A DNA stretch of 64,000 bases. It comes from Hyphomicrobiales bacterium (lineage in GTDB: Bacteria > Pseudomonadota > Alphaproteobacteria > Rhizobiales > Beijerinckiaceae). Location: assembly GCA_900470775.1 (NCBI GenBank), contig UCBZ01000010.1, positions 1 through 64,000 on the forward strand, written 5' to 3'. This document shows, piece after piece, positions 45,086-57,382 of the stretch. Numbering within the stretch: the stretch's first letter is position 1; every line of letters begins with the position of its first letter. Below the pieces are notes generated by a model. It was given only the letters and a program-made list of their open reading frames with translations. It ran no database searches and was not told the origin of the DNA. A program made the translations under genes and the position numbers.

Positions 45086-45870
45086 GCCACCGCCCTCGCC
45101 TCGCGGATATGCCCGCGCAATTCGTGGACGATGGCTGCGAATTCCGGCGTGTAGGTGATGTCGAGATCGCGCGGGCGGGCAAAGCCGATCTCCCGCTCGG
45201 CGATGATCCGGCCGGGCCGAGCCGACATGCAGAACACCCGGTCGGCCAGGAACACCGCCTCGCGCAGGTCGTGCGTCACCAGGATCACCGTGACGCCGCG
45301 TTGGGCATGCAGGTCGCGGATCACGCACCAGAGTTCCTCGCGCGTGAAGGCATCGAGCGCCCCGAACGGCTCGTCCAGCATCAGGAGCTTCGGCTCATGG
45401 ATCAGCGAGCGGCACAGCGAGGCGCGCTGCTGCATGCCGCCGGACAATTGCCAGGGAAATTTCGAGCCCATGCCCTTGAGGCCAACCGTCTCCAGCAGCA
45501 TCTCGGCCCGCGCGACATATTCGGCCTTGTGGGCGCGCAGCCGCGAGCGATGGGGCTGCACGATCTCCAGCGGCAGCAGCAGGTTCTGCAGCGTCGTGCG
45601 CCAGGGCAGCATCACCGGGTTCTGGAAGGCCATGCCGGTGATCTTGATCGGCTCGACGACCTCGCGCCCGTCGACGATCACGGTGCCCGACTTCGCCCGC
45701 TGCAGCCCGGTCGCGAGCTTCATCAGGGTCGACTTGCCGCAGCCCGACGGACCGACGATCGCGACGAACTCACCGTCCTTGACCTTCAGTGACAGCCCTT
45801 CTACCGCCGGAGGGCCATCGCCGCCGCCATAGACATGCGTGACATCATGAAGTTCGACGAAGGCGGTCAA
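45082..45870 (-). CDS. ABC transporter ATP-binding protein (NitT/TauT type)
   Basis: 262 residues. Walker A GPSGCGKST, Q-loop MAFQNPVMLPWRT, signature LSGGMQQRASLCRSL, Walker B LMLDEPFGALD and VTHDLREAVFLADR are all intact. It powers import with the permease downstream (ATGA overlap). The transcript would start at the binding-protein gene upstream, with a palindromic repeat lying in the 154-base gap between them. Confidence 0.94.
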   Translation of the reverse strand: MTAFVELHDVTHVYGGGDGPPAVEGLSLKVKDGEFVAIVGPSGCGKSTLMKLATGLQRAKSGTVIVDGREVVEPIKITGMAFQNPVMLPWRTTLQNLLLPLEIVQPHRSRLRAHKAEYVARAEMLLETVGLKGMGSKFPWQLSGGMQQRASLCRSLIHEPKLLMLDEPFGALDAFTREELWCVIRDLHAQRGVTVILVTHDLREAVFLADRVFCMSARPGRIIAEREIGFARPRDLDITYTPEFAAIVHELRGHIREARAVA

Positions 45871-45895
45871 GGCAACCTTTCCACAAACAAAACGC

Positions 45896-46001
45896 CGTCA
45901 TCCCGGGCTTCGCGCAGCGAAGTCCCGGGATCCATCGTAGAGCGCAGCACTCTTCGATGGATCCCGGATCTGCGCCGCTACGCGGCTTGTCCAGGATGAC
46001 G
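45896..46001. repeat. RIME-like palindromic element, 106 bp (copy 2)
   Basis: The outer ends CGTCAT and ATGACG are inverted; inside, CCCGGG..., GGATCCATCG and CGATGGATCC pair, and TGCGCCGCTACGCGGCTTGTCC is shared with the copy at 63028. It lies between the binding-protein and ATPase genes of one ABC operon. Confidence 0.8.
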
Positions 46002-46024
46002 TCCTGCAATCGGAGCTGAATGGC

Positions 46025-47086
46025 TCAGAAAACCCGCTCGGCAGAGGCCGGCAGGAACACGTCCGTAAAAGCGTCGCCAGCCTTGGCCTTGTCCTTGAAG
46101 CTGAAGGTCAGGCCGATCTGGTCGAGCGCGCGGTCCCAGCGCGCCTTGTCGATGCCACCGAAGCCGTTGGCCTTGACCCAGGGCGTCATGACGTTCTGCT
46201 CGAGCGTCATCTTGAGCCGCTCCAGCTCGACCTCGACCTTGGCGACGTCGTTGCGCTTGATCACGAGCTGGGCGCCGAGATCGGGATTGGCGACGGTATC
46301 CTTCACGCTTTTGGTGATGGCGCGCAGCAGGCCACGCACGGCCTCGGGCTTCTCGGCGGCGAATTTCGGCGAGACCATCACGACGTTGCCATACAATTCG
46401 ACGCCGTAGTCCGACATCAGCATCAGGACGATGTCGTCAACCGGCACGCCGCGCGACTTCAGGTTGATGTAGGACGACGGTGCGAACCCGAACACGGCAT
46501 CGACTTCGCCCGAGGCCAGCATCGGCTCGCGCACCGGGAAGCCGACATTCTCCAGCCGGATCTTGCTGTCGTCGAGCTTGTTGACGGCCTTGAAGATCGG
46601 CCATTGCGCGAAGGCGGCATCCGCGGCCGGCGCGCCGAACTTCCTGCCCTCGAGGCTTTTCACATCCGCCGTCACGCCGCGGCTCTTGCGGCCGACGATC
46701 GCGAAGGGCGGCCTGTCATAGACCATCATCACGGCCTTGAGGTCGATGCTGGGATTCTCGTCGCGGAAGCGGATCAGCGAGTTCACATCGCCGAAGCCGA
46801 CATCATAGGTGCCCGAGGCGACGCGCGGGATCGCCTCACGCGAACCGTTGCCGGTGTCGATGGTGACGTCGAGCCCTTCAGCTTTGAAATAGCCCTTCTC
46901 GATCGCCATCAGGAACAGCGCAGCCGGCCCCTCGAAGCGCCAATCGAGCGTGAACCGCACCGGCGTCTGCGCCTGGGCCGGCTGCGCGCCGCACAGGCAG
47001 GCCGCGGCGAGCGCGGATGCCGCCGCAACGCTCAGGACCGCGCGCCGGGACAGGGACACGACAAAGGCAGGCAACACGCTGGACAT
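46025..47086 (-). CDS. ABC transporter substrate-binding protein (NitT/TauT type)
   Basis: 353 residues. The signal peptide spans about 1-40 (SRRAVLSVAAASALAAACLCGAQPAQA-Q; the RR suggests possible Tat export). FTLDWRFEGPAALFLMAIEKGYF and RVASGTYDVGFGDVNSLI are the NMT1/THI5-like fold seen in thiamine-precursor, sulfonate and aromatic-acid transporters. The start at 47086 follows GGAG. It forms an operon with the ATPase and permease genes; the ligand is unknown. Confidence 0.92.
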   Translation of the reverse strand: MSSVLPAFVVSLSRRAVLSVAAASALAAACLCGAQPAQAQTPVRFTLDWRFEGPAALFLMAIEKGYFKAEGLDVTIDTGNGSREAIPRVASGTYDVGFGDVNSLIRFRDENPSIDLKAVMMVYDRPPFAIVGRKSRGVTADVKSLEGRKFGAPAADAAFAQWPIFKAVNKLDDSKIRLENVGFPVREPMLASGEVDAVFGFAPSSYINLKSRGVPVDDIVLMLMSDYGVELYGNVVMVSPKFAAEKPEAVRGLLRAITKSVKDTVANPDLGAQLVIKRNDVAKVEVELERLKMTLEQNVMTPWVKANGFGGIDKARWDRALDQIGLTFSFKDKAKAGDAFTDVFLPASAERVF

Positions 47087-47251
47087 CACTGGCTCCGGAC
47101 GGACGGGACGAAAATCTCGAAAAACGCACGGCACCCCAGCAAGCACCATGCCGGGCAGCGTCATCTTTCAAGACTGGAGCAACGTCGCGACAGGTCAAGT
47201 CGAAAGCGGCACCTGAAAGCGGCGAACGCACAAAAGATCGGCAGCAAAGCC

Positions 47252-47707
47252 CTATAGCGGCAGCGCCCCGTCGGTCTTGACCTCCTCCATCACCGCATAG
47301 GTTCGGGTCTCGCGCACCGCTGGCAGCGCCAGCAGCACCTCGCCGAGGAAGCGCCGATAGGCGTTCATGTCGGCGACACGGGTCTTGACCAGATAGTCGA
47401 AGCCGCCCGCCACCATATGGCACTCCAGCACCTCCGGCGCACGCTTCACCGCCGCGGCGAAACGCTCGAACGCATCGGGCGTCGTCTTGTCGAGATAGAC
47501 TTCGACGAAGACGAGCAGGTTGAGGCCGAGCTTGAGCGGATCGAGCGTCGCCCGGTAGCCCGTGATGTAGCCCTCGCGCGTCAGGCGCTTGAGTCGTTCG
47601 CTCACAGCCGTCGGCGACAGCCCGACCTTGTCGGCAAGCTCGACACCGGCGATCCGGCCGTCGGATTGCAACAAGGAGAGGATGCGGCGGTCGGTTCTGT
47701 CGAGCAC
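47252..47707 (-). CDS. putR: Lrp/AsnC family regulator, probably PutR
   Basis: 151 residues. The N-terminal helix-turn-helix (LDRTDRRILSLLQ, GLSPTAVSERLKRL) and C-terminal RAM domain (VLECHMVAGGFDYLVK) are complete. It is divergent from putA with 131 bases between them, the arrangement of PutR in Agrobacterium and relatives, where it activates putA in response to proline. The specific role is inferred from position. Confidence 0.9.
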   Translation of the reverse strand: MLDRTDRRILSLLQSDGRIAGVELADKVGLSPTAVSERLKRLTREGYITGYRATLDPLKLGLNLLVFVEVYLDKTTPDAFERFAAAVKRAPEVLECHMVAGGFDYLVKTRVADMNAYRRFLGEVLLALPAVRETRTYAVMEEVKTDGALPL

Positions 47708-47838
47708 GGGATCAATCGCTAAAACAATGCCATCTTCCCGCAGGATATAAAGCTATCGCACGCAATAGGCCAATTGATCCACGGCATTGAAAGCACGATG
47801 CTTCAGATCATCCCGCGACCGCCTTTCGGAGCTCTGTC

Positions 47839-50800
47839 ATGGCCGCCCCCGCCTCGCCGCTGCCTGCCTTCAGAGCGCCCTTTGCCGAGGATGACGGCGC
47901 GATCGCGGAACGGCTGCTGGCCGGCGCCCGCCGGGAGCCGGCAGCGAAGGCGCGGATCGATGCGCGCGCGACCGAACTGATCGACGCCATCCGCACCCGC
48001 AAGGTCGGGCTCGGCGGCATCGAGGAATTGCTGCGGGAATACTCGCTCTCGACGCGCGAGGGGTTGGCCCTGATGGTACTGGCCGAAGCGCTGCTGCGCG
48101 TACCCGACGCCGCCACCGCCGACCGGCTGATCGAGGACAAACTCGGCCAGGGCGATTTCGCCCACCATGAATCGAAGTCTGACGCTTTCCTTGTTTCCGC
48201 CTCGGCCTGGGCCCTCGGCATCACCGCGCGCGTCATCCAGCCCGGCGAGACCCCGAGCAGCATCATTGGCGGGCTGGCCAAGCGCCTCGGTGTACCAACG
48301 GTGCGCACCGCCACGCGCCAGGCGATGCGCGTCATGGGCAACCATTTCGTGCTGGGCCAGACGATCGAGGAGGCGCTGAAGCGCGCCGGCTCGAAAAGCG
48401 GCAAGCTCTACCGCTACTCCTTCGACATGCTCGGCGAAGGCGCACGCACGCAAGGAGACGCCGACCGCTATTTTGCCTCCTATGCCGCCGCGATCGACGC
48501 CATCGGCCGCTCGGCCGGAAACGAGCCGTTGCCGAACCGGCCCGGCATCTCGGTCAAGCTTTCGGCGCTGCATCCGCGCTACGACGCGACCAATCATGAG
48601 CGCGTGCTGGCCGAACTCACGCCGAAAGTGATCAAGCTGGCGCAGCAGGCCAAGGGCTACGATCTCAACTTCACCATCGACGCCGAAGAGGCCGACCGGC
48701 TCGAACTCTCGCTCGACATCATCGACGCCGTCGTCGCCGATCCGTCGCTGGCGGATTGGGACGGCTTCGGGTTGGCGATCCAGGCCTATCAGAAGCGTGC
48801 CTCGGCCGTGATCGCCCATATCGGCGCGCTCGCGCAGGCCCATGGCCGGCGCATGATGGTCCGCCTCGTCAAGGGCGCCTATTGGGACACCGAGCTGAAG
48901 CGCGCCCAGGAGCGCGGCCTTGCCGACTATCCGGTCTTCACCCGCAAGGCGATGACCGACCTGAACTACGAGGCCTGCGCCGCCCAGCTTCTGGCCTTGC
49001 GCCCGCGCATCATTCCCCAATTCGCCACCCACAACGCCCAGACCGTCGCGACCGTCGCGGAGATGGCGGGAAGCTCGGAAGGCTTCGAATTCCAGCGCCT
49101 CCACGGCATGGGCGAAGCGCTCTACGAGAAGCTGCTGGCCAGCAACGAGGGCTTCGCCTGTCGCACCTATGCGCCGGTTGGTGGGCATCAGGATCTGCTC
49201 GCCTATCTCGTACGCCGCCTGCTCGAGAACGGCGCCAACTCGTCCTTCGTCAGCGTCTCCGGCGACCCCGACGTGCCCGTGGCGCAGCTTCTGGTGCCGC
49301 CCGCCGACCTCATCGGCAATGCCGGCGCCGCGCGCCATCGCCGCATCCCCTTGCCGGCCGATCTCTTCGGCCTGTCGCGAAAGAACTCAGCCGGCGTCGA
49401 GCTCGGCCATGCCGAAAGCCTCAATGCGCTTCTGGCTGAGATCAGCGCGGCCGCGGCCAAGCCCTTCCCCGAAGCCGGCCCGATCATCGACGGCAAGGCG
49501 ACCGGCGGCACCGCGCGCGATGTCCGCTCGCCGATCGACAACAAGGTGATCGGCCGTGTCCGCGAGGGCGATGCCGCCCTGGCCGAGGCCGCGATGAAGG
49601 CGGCGAAGGTGGGCTTTGCCGGCTGGAATGCGACGCCAGCCCGGATCCGCGCCGCCGCCCTGCGCAAGGCCGCCGATCTGATGGAGAACAGGCGCGGCCT
49701 GCTGCTGGCGCTGCTCCAGGCCGAAGCCGGCAAGACACTCGACGACGCGATCTCGGAGGTGCGCGAGGCGGTCGATTTCTGCCGCTACTACGCTGCCGAG
49801 GCCGAGGCGAAGTTCGCCGTCCCGACCGCCCTGCCCGGCCCGACCGGCGAGGACAACCGCCTCGTCCTGCGCGGGCGCGGGCCGTTCCTCTGCATCGCGC
49901 CCTGGAACTTCCCGCTGGCGATCTTCTCAGGCCAGATCGCGGCCGCGCTCGTCGCCGGCAACAGCGTCGTCGCCAAGCCCGCCCCGCAGACCCCGCTGAT
50001 CGCGGCCGAGACGATCCGGCTGCTGCATGAGGCCGGCGTGCCGGTCTCGGCCCTGCATCTCGTTCCGGGCGACGGCACGCTCGGCGCGGCGCTGGTCGCC
50101 CACAAGGACGTCGCCGGCGTCGCCTTCACCGGCTCGACCGCGACGGCGCGCGCGATCAACCGCGCTCTCGCCGCCAAGGACGGCCCGATCGTCCCCCTGA
50201 TCGCCGAGACCGGGGGCCTCAACGCCATGATCGTGGATGCCACCGCGCTCGCCGAACAGGTAGCCGACGACGTGGTGATGTCGGCCTTCCGCTCGGCCGG
50301 GCAGCGCTGCTCCGCGCTGCGCCTGCTCGTCGTGCAGGAGGATGTCGCCGACAAGATGCTCGAGATGATCACCGGCGCCGCGCGCGAACTGAAGCTTGGC
50401 GATCCGCGCGCCATCGACACCCATATCGGCCCGGTCATCGACGCCGCCGCCAAGCATCGCCTCGACGGCCATGTCGAGGCGATGCGCAAGCTCGGCCGCC
50501 TCGCCTGGGCCGGCGAGACGCCCGCGCTCGGCGGCACCTTCGTCGCGCCGCATGTGGTCTCGCTCGGCAGCGTCGCCGAGCTCTCCCAGGAGCATTTCGG
50601 CCCGATCCTGCATGTCGTGCGCTGGAAATCCGGCCAGTTGGACAAGGTCATCCACGACATCGAGGCAACCGGCTACGGCCTGACGCTGGGCGTGCATTCG
50701 CGCATCGAAACGACGGTAGAGCAGGTCACGCGCGGGCTCTCGACCGGCAATATTTATGTCAACCGCAACATCATCGGAGCCGTCGTCGGCGTGCAGCCCT

Positions 50801-50940
50801 TCGGCGGCCACGGCCTCTCCGGCACCGGCCCCAAGGCTGGCGGCCCGAACTACCTGATGCGCTTCGCCACGGAGCAGACGGTGACAATCAACACGGCAGC
50901 AGCCGGCGGCAATGCCAGCCTGATCGCAATGGGGGAGTGA
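47839..50940 (+). CDS. putA: Bifunctional proline dehydrogenase / L-glutamate gamma-semialdehyde dehydrogenase PutA
   Basis: 1033 residues. An N-terminal helical region is followed by the FAD-containing proline dehydrogenase barrel (GISVKLSALHPRY, VRLVKGAYWDTE, FATHNAQTV, YAPVGGH) and the NAD-dependent aldehyde dehydrogenase (from about 510) with catalytic Cys824 in AGQRCSALR. It oxidises proline to glutamate in two steps at the membrane. There is no ribbon-helix-helix DNA-binding domain, consistent with a separate PutR. CGGAG precedes the ATG. Confidence 0.97.
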   Translation: MAAPASPLPAFRAPFAEDDGAIAERLLAGARREPAAKARIDARATELIDAIRTRKVGLGGIEELLREYSLSTREGLALMVLAEALLRVPDAATADRLIEDKLGQGDFAHHESKSDAFLVSASAWALGITARVIQPGETPSSIIGGLAKRLGVPTVRTATRQAMRVMGNHFVLGQTIEEALKRAGSKSGKLYRYSFDMLGEGARTQGDADRYFASYAAAIDAIGRSAGNEPLPNRPGISVKLSALHPRYDATNHERVLAELTPKVIKLAQQAKGYDLNFTIDAEEADRLELSLDIIDAVVADPSLADWDGFGLAIQAYQKRASAVIAHIGALAQAHGRRMMVRLVKGAYWDTELKRAQERGLADYPVFTRKAMTDLNYEACAAQLLALRPRIIPQFATHNAQTVATVAEMAGSSEGFEFQRLHGMGEALYEKLLASNEGFACRTYAPVGGHQDLLAYLVRRLLENGANSSFVSVSGDPDVPVAQLLVPPADLIGNAGAARHRRIPLPADLFGLSRKNSAGVELGHAESLNALLAEISAAAAKPFPEAGPIIDGKATGGTARDVRSPIDNKVIGRVREGDAALAEAAMKAAKVGFAGWNATPARIRAAALRKAADLMENRRGLLLALLQAEAGKTLDDAISEVREAVDFCRYYAAEAEAKFAVPTALPGPTGEDNRLVLRGRGPFLCIAPWNFPLAIFSGQIAAALVAGNSVVAKPAPQTPLIAAETIRLLHEAGVPVSALHLVPGDGTLGAALVAHKDVAGVAFTGSTATARAINRALAAKDGPIVPLIAETGGLNAMIVDATALAEQVADDVVMSAFRSAGQRCSALRLLVVQEDVADKMLEMITGAARELKLGDPRAIDTHIGPVIDAAAKHRLDGHVEAMRKLGRLAWAGETPALGGTFVAPHVVSLGSVAELSQEHFGPILHVVRWKSGQLDKVIHDIEATGYGLTLGVHSRIETTVEQVTRGLSTGNIYVNRNIIGAVVGVQPFGGHGLSGTGPKAGGPNYLMRFATEQTVTINTAAAGGNASLIAMGE

Positions 50941-50949
50941 GAGACTTGG

Positions 50950-51032
50950 CGTCATGCTCGGGCTTGACCCGAGCATCTCGCAACGGGAAGACACTGGATT
51001 CCGAGATGGTCGGGTCAAGCCCGACCATGACG
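50950..51032. repeat. RIME-like palindromic element, 83 bp (copy 3)
   Basis: CGTCAT...ATGACG ends; left hairpin GCTCGGG-CTTGA-CCCGAGC, right hairpin GGTCGGG-TCAAG-CCCGACC. Same length and layout as copies 1 and 4. It fills most of the gap between putA and rppH. Confidence 0.85.
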
Positions 51033-51042
51033 AGCCATGTGA

Positions 51043-51561
51043 ATGACGCAAACAACTCTCCCCTACCGCCCCAACGTCGGCATCGCCCTGTTCAACGGGG
51101 ACGGCCGCGTCTTCGCCGGCCGCTCGCACAGTGCCGGGCCGGAAATCGTCCTGCCCGGATTCGACTGGCAGATGCCGCAGGGCGGAATCGATGCGCATGA
51201 GGATATCGTAGCGGCCGCCTATCGCGAGCTCGCCGAGGAAACCGGCGTGACGAGCGCAACGTTCCTGGCCGCCACCGACGAATGGTGGGCTTACGACTTT
51301 CCGGCCTACGCCGGCCCACCGCACAGGCTGACCGCCTTCCGTGGCCAGCGCCAGCGCTGGGTCGCCCTCCGCTTCACCGGCAGCGAAACCGAATTCGACA
51401 TCACCCGCCCGAACGGCGACGAGCCGGCCGAATTCTCCGAATGGGCCTGGCTGCCCCTGGCCGAGATGCCCTTGCGCATCGTGCCGTTCAAGCGCCCGGT
51501 CTATGAGCGCGTCGTACAGGCCTTCTTACGCTTCGCTCAGCCCGTTATCCCGACAACCTGA
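51043..51561 (+). CDS. rppH: RNA pyrophosphohydrolase
   Basis: 172 residues. The Nudix box is complete at 47-69 (GX5EX7REUXEEXGU: GGIDAHE...RELAEETGV). YRPNVGIALFNGDGRVFAGRS and LPGFDWQMPQGG are typical of RppH/IalA, which removes pyrophosphate from mRNA 5' ends or hydrolyses diadenosine polyphosphates. It starts 10 bases after a palindromic repeat. Confidence 0.94.
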   Translation: MTQTTLPYRPNVGIALFNGDGRVFAGRSHSAGPEIVLPGFDWQMPQGGIDAHEDIVAAAYRELAEETGVTSATFLAATDEWWAYDFPAYAGPPHRLTAFRGQRQRWVALRFTGSETEFDITRPNGDEPAEFSEWAWLPLAEMPLRIVPFKRPVYERVVQAFLRFAQPVIPTT

Positions 51562-51578
51562 CCGCCCCTGGAGACTGC

Positions 51579-51959
51579 ATGAGCCTCGTCAGCTTCGATC
51601 ATTGCGTCATTCACGTCTCGGACTGGGAACGCTCGAACGCCTTCTACCGCGACGTGATCGGCGCCGAGATCCTGCCGAATGGTGCAGGATACGTCTATCG
51701 CATCGGCTCCGCGCAATTGAACTGCCATGGGCCGGGTCTGAAACCCGTCCCAGTCGCGCGCCGGCCCGTGCCGCCCGGCGGCAGCGACCTCTGCTTCACC
51801 TGGGAGGGACCGATTGCAGGCGCCATCGCACATCTGGAGGCGCGGAAGGTCGCGATCGAACTTGGTCCGGTCCCGCGCTTCGGCCGTGGCGGCTTGGGAA
51901 CAAGCGTCTATTTCCGCGACCCTGACGGCTCGCTGCTGGAATTCATCAGCTACGCATGA
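51579..51959 (+). CDS. VOC family protein (glyoxalase/bleomycin-resistance fold)
   Basis: 126 residues. It begins LVSFDHCVIHVSDWERSNAFYRDVIGAE and ends YFRDPDGSLLEFISY, the paired beta-alpha-beta-beta-beta modules of VOC proteins; His8 and Glu123 are likely metal ligands. The function may be a lyase, dioxygenase or binding protein. It lies 17 bases after rppH and ends at a bidirectional hairpin. Confidence 0.9.
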   Translation: MSLVSFDHCVIHVSDWERSNAFYRDVIGAEILPNGAGYVYRIGSAQLNCHGPGLKPVPVARRPVPPGGSDLCFTWEGPIAGAIAHLEARKVAIELGPVPRFGRGGLGTSVYFRDPDGSLLEFISYA

Positions 51960-51960
51960 A

Positions 51961-51982
51961 AAAGGCCGCTTGCGCGGCCTTT
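51961..51982. terminator. Bidirectional rho-independent terminator
   Basis: AAAGGCCGC and GCGGCCTTT form a perfect 9-bp stem with a 4-base loop. On the minus strand it is followed by TTTC and lies 23 bases past the atpC stop; on the plus strand it is 2 bases past the VOC gene. It can end both converging transcripts. Confidence 0.9.
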
Positions 51983-52005
51983 AAAGTTGGAAGGAGCGTG
52001 GCGGC

Positions 52006-52419
52006 TCAGGCCGCCTTGCGCTGCTCGAAGACGTGCTTGAACTCGCGCAGCTGCACGAGCGTGTCGTGCAGGCGCTTCTGCTCGTCCTCGTCATGCGAGC
52101 CGGCAAGCTTGGTCTCGGCGGTCAGGATTTCCTGATCGAGCACAGCGGCGTTCACGTCCTCGAGGAAGCGGCCCTGCTCGGCCAGGATCGTCGTCGCCCC
52201 ATGGTTGACCTCGACGAGGCCGCCATTGACGAAGAATTCCTTGCCGTTTTGGTCCGTCGTCTGGACGAAGACGATGCCCGCCTTCAGCGTCGCGACCAGG
52301 GGCGCATGCCCGGCCAGCACCGTCATCTCGCCCTCGGTCGAGGGGATGATGACACTGACGACATCACCCGAGAACAGGATACGCTCGGGCGAGACGAGTT
52401 CGAACTTGAATGTGGCCAT
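52006..52419 (-). CDS. atpC: F1F0 ATP synthase subunit epsilon
   Basis: 137 residues. FELVSPERILFSGDVVSVIIPSTEGEMTVLAGHAPL spans the beta-sandwich domain, followed by VNGGLVEVN and a helical C-terminus (about 90-137). It regulates rotation and couples F1 to the membrane ring. It is the last gene of the operon, separated from atpD by 106 bases that hold a palindromic element, and ends before a strong terminator. Confidence 0.97.
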   Translation of the reverse strand: MATFKFELVSPERILFSGDVVSVIIPSTEGEMTVLAGHAPLVATLKAGIVFVQTTDQNGKEFFVNGGLVEVNHGATTILAEQGRFLEDVNAAVLDQEILTAETKLAGSHDEDEQKRLHDTLVQLREFKHVFEQRKAA

Positions 52420-52438
52420 CGGTACTCTCTCCCGGGCT

Positions 52439-52521
52439 CGTCATGGTCGGGCTCGACCCGACCATCTCGAAAACCAGTGTGCTCTCGTCCAGAGATTCTC
52501 GGGTCAAGCCCGAGAATAACG
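52439..52521. repeat. RIME-like palindromic element, 83 bp, between atpD and atpC (copy 4)
   Basis: CGTCAT at the left end and an imperfect AATAACG at the right; left hairpin GGTCGGG-CTCGA-CCCGACC, right hairpin TTCTCGGG-TCAAG-CCCGAGAA. It lies inside the ATP synthase operon, 5 bases past the atpD stop. Confidence 0.85.
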
Positions 52522-52525
52522 CTGC

Positions 52526-54923
<2,398 letters not shown>

Positions 54924-54939
54924 AGGCTTTTTCTCACCC

Positions 54940-55050
54940 CGTCATGCTCGGGCTTGTCCCGGGCATCCACGTCTTCACCCACCTGATCCCGCCTGCGCGC
55001 TGCCCGAACGAGGCAAGGCGTGGATGGTCGGCACGAGGCCGACCATGACG
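54940..55050. repeat. RIME-like palindromic element, 111 bp, between atpA and atpG (copy 5)
   Basis: Ends CGTCAT/ATGACG; the inner parts GCATCCACGTCTT and CGTGGATGG pair, a layout shared with the copy at 61311. It is transcribed within the ATP synthase operon. Confidence 0.85.
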
Positions 55051-55057
55051 GGAAGCC

Positions 55058-56586
<1,529 letters not shown>

Positions 56587-56587
<1 letters not shown>

Positions 56588-57156
56588 CAGCCGACCTCTT
56601 TCATGGCAAGACGAATTGAATTGAGCTTGGTTTTCAGCGACGCGTCGACCATGCGGGAGCCCATCTTGACGACGAGCCCGCCGATCAGAGACGGATCGAC
56701 CTTGATCGCGACATCGACGGCCTTGCCCGCGACAGCGGCGAGCGCCGCGCGGATTTCCTCGACACGCTTCGGCGCGGGCGCCTCGGCGAGCGTAACCTCG
56801 GCGCTAACGATGCCCTTGGCATCGGCGACGAGCGCCTTGTAGCCGGCGATCATGCCCGGCAGCGCGAACAGGCGGCGCTTGGTGGCGACGAGGCCGATGA
56901 AGTTGGCGGCGATGCCGGAAATCTTGGCGGAGGCCAGAACCGCCTTGATCGCAGCGGTCTGCTCCTCGGCGGAGAAGGCCGGGCTGCCGACCAGACGGCG
57001 CAGATCCTCGCTCTCGGCGAGCATCGCGGAAAAGCTGTCGAGATCGGTGGAGACGGCGTCGATGGCGTTGGCCTCTTCGGCCAGTTCAAAAAGGGCCGTG
57101 GCGTAGCGACCGGCCACGCCCGAAACCAGTGATCCTTGCGATCCGCCTTCAGCCAC
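56587..57156 (-). CDS. atpH: F1F0 ATP synthase subunit delta
   Basis: 189 residues. An N-terminal helical bundle ([20 protein letters not shown]) and a C-terminal region ending [21 protein letters not shown] (here [16 protein letters not shown]) form the peripheral-stalk connector between F1 and Fo. It is the first gene of the operon; promoter sequences must lie in 57157-57382, where no clear -35/-10 pair is obvious. The Fo genes are elsewhere, as usual in alphaproteobacteria. Confidence 0.96.
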
Positions 57157-57382
57157 GCGTCAAATCTCTCGTTTCAAAGGACTGCACCCGGCGACCCTCT
57201 GACGAAGGTGGAGTGCGATGTCCCTGCGCTGCGATGTATCACGGACGAGAACCCGGCAAGACGGCTTCGCGACCTAAATGTGGCGGTGCACTAGCATGTG
57301 GTTTTAGGGTGCGCAATCCGTTGATGCCGATCGAAGGCGCGGTTTTGCCTGTCCTTTCAGTCTTTCAAAGGAAGCTGGCGGC

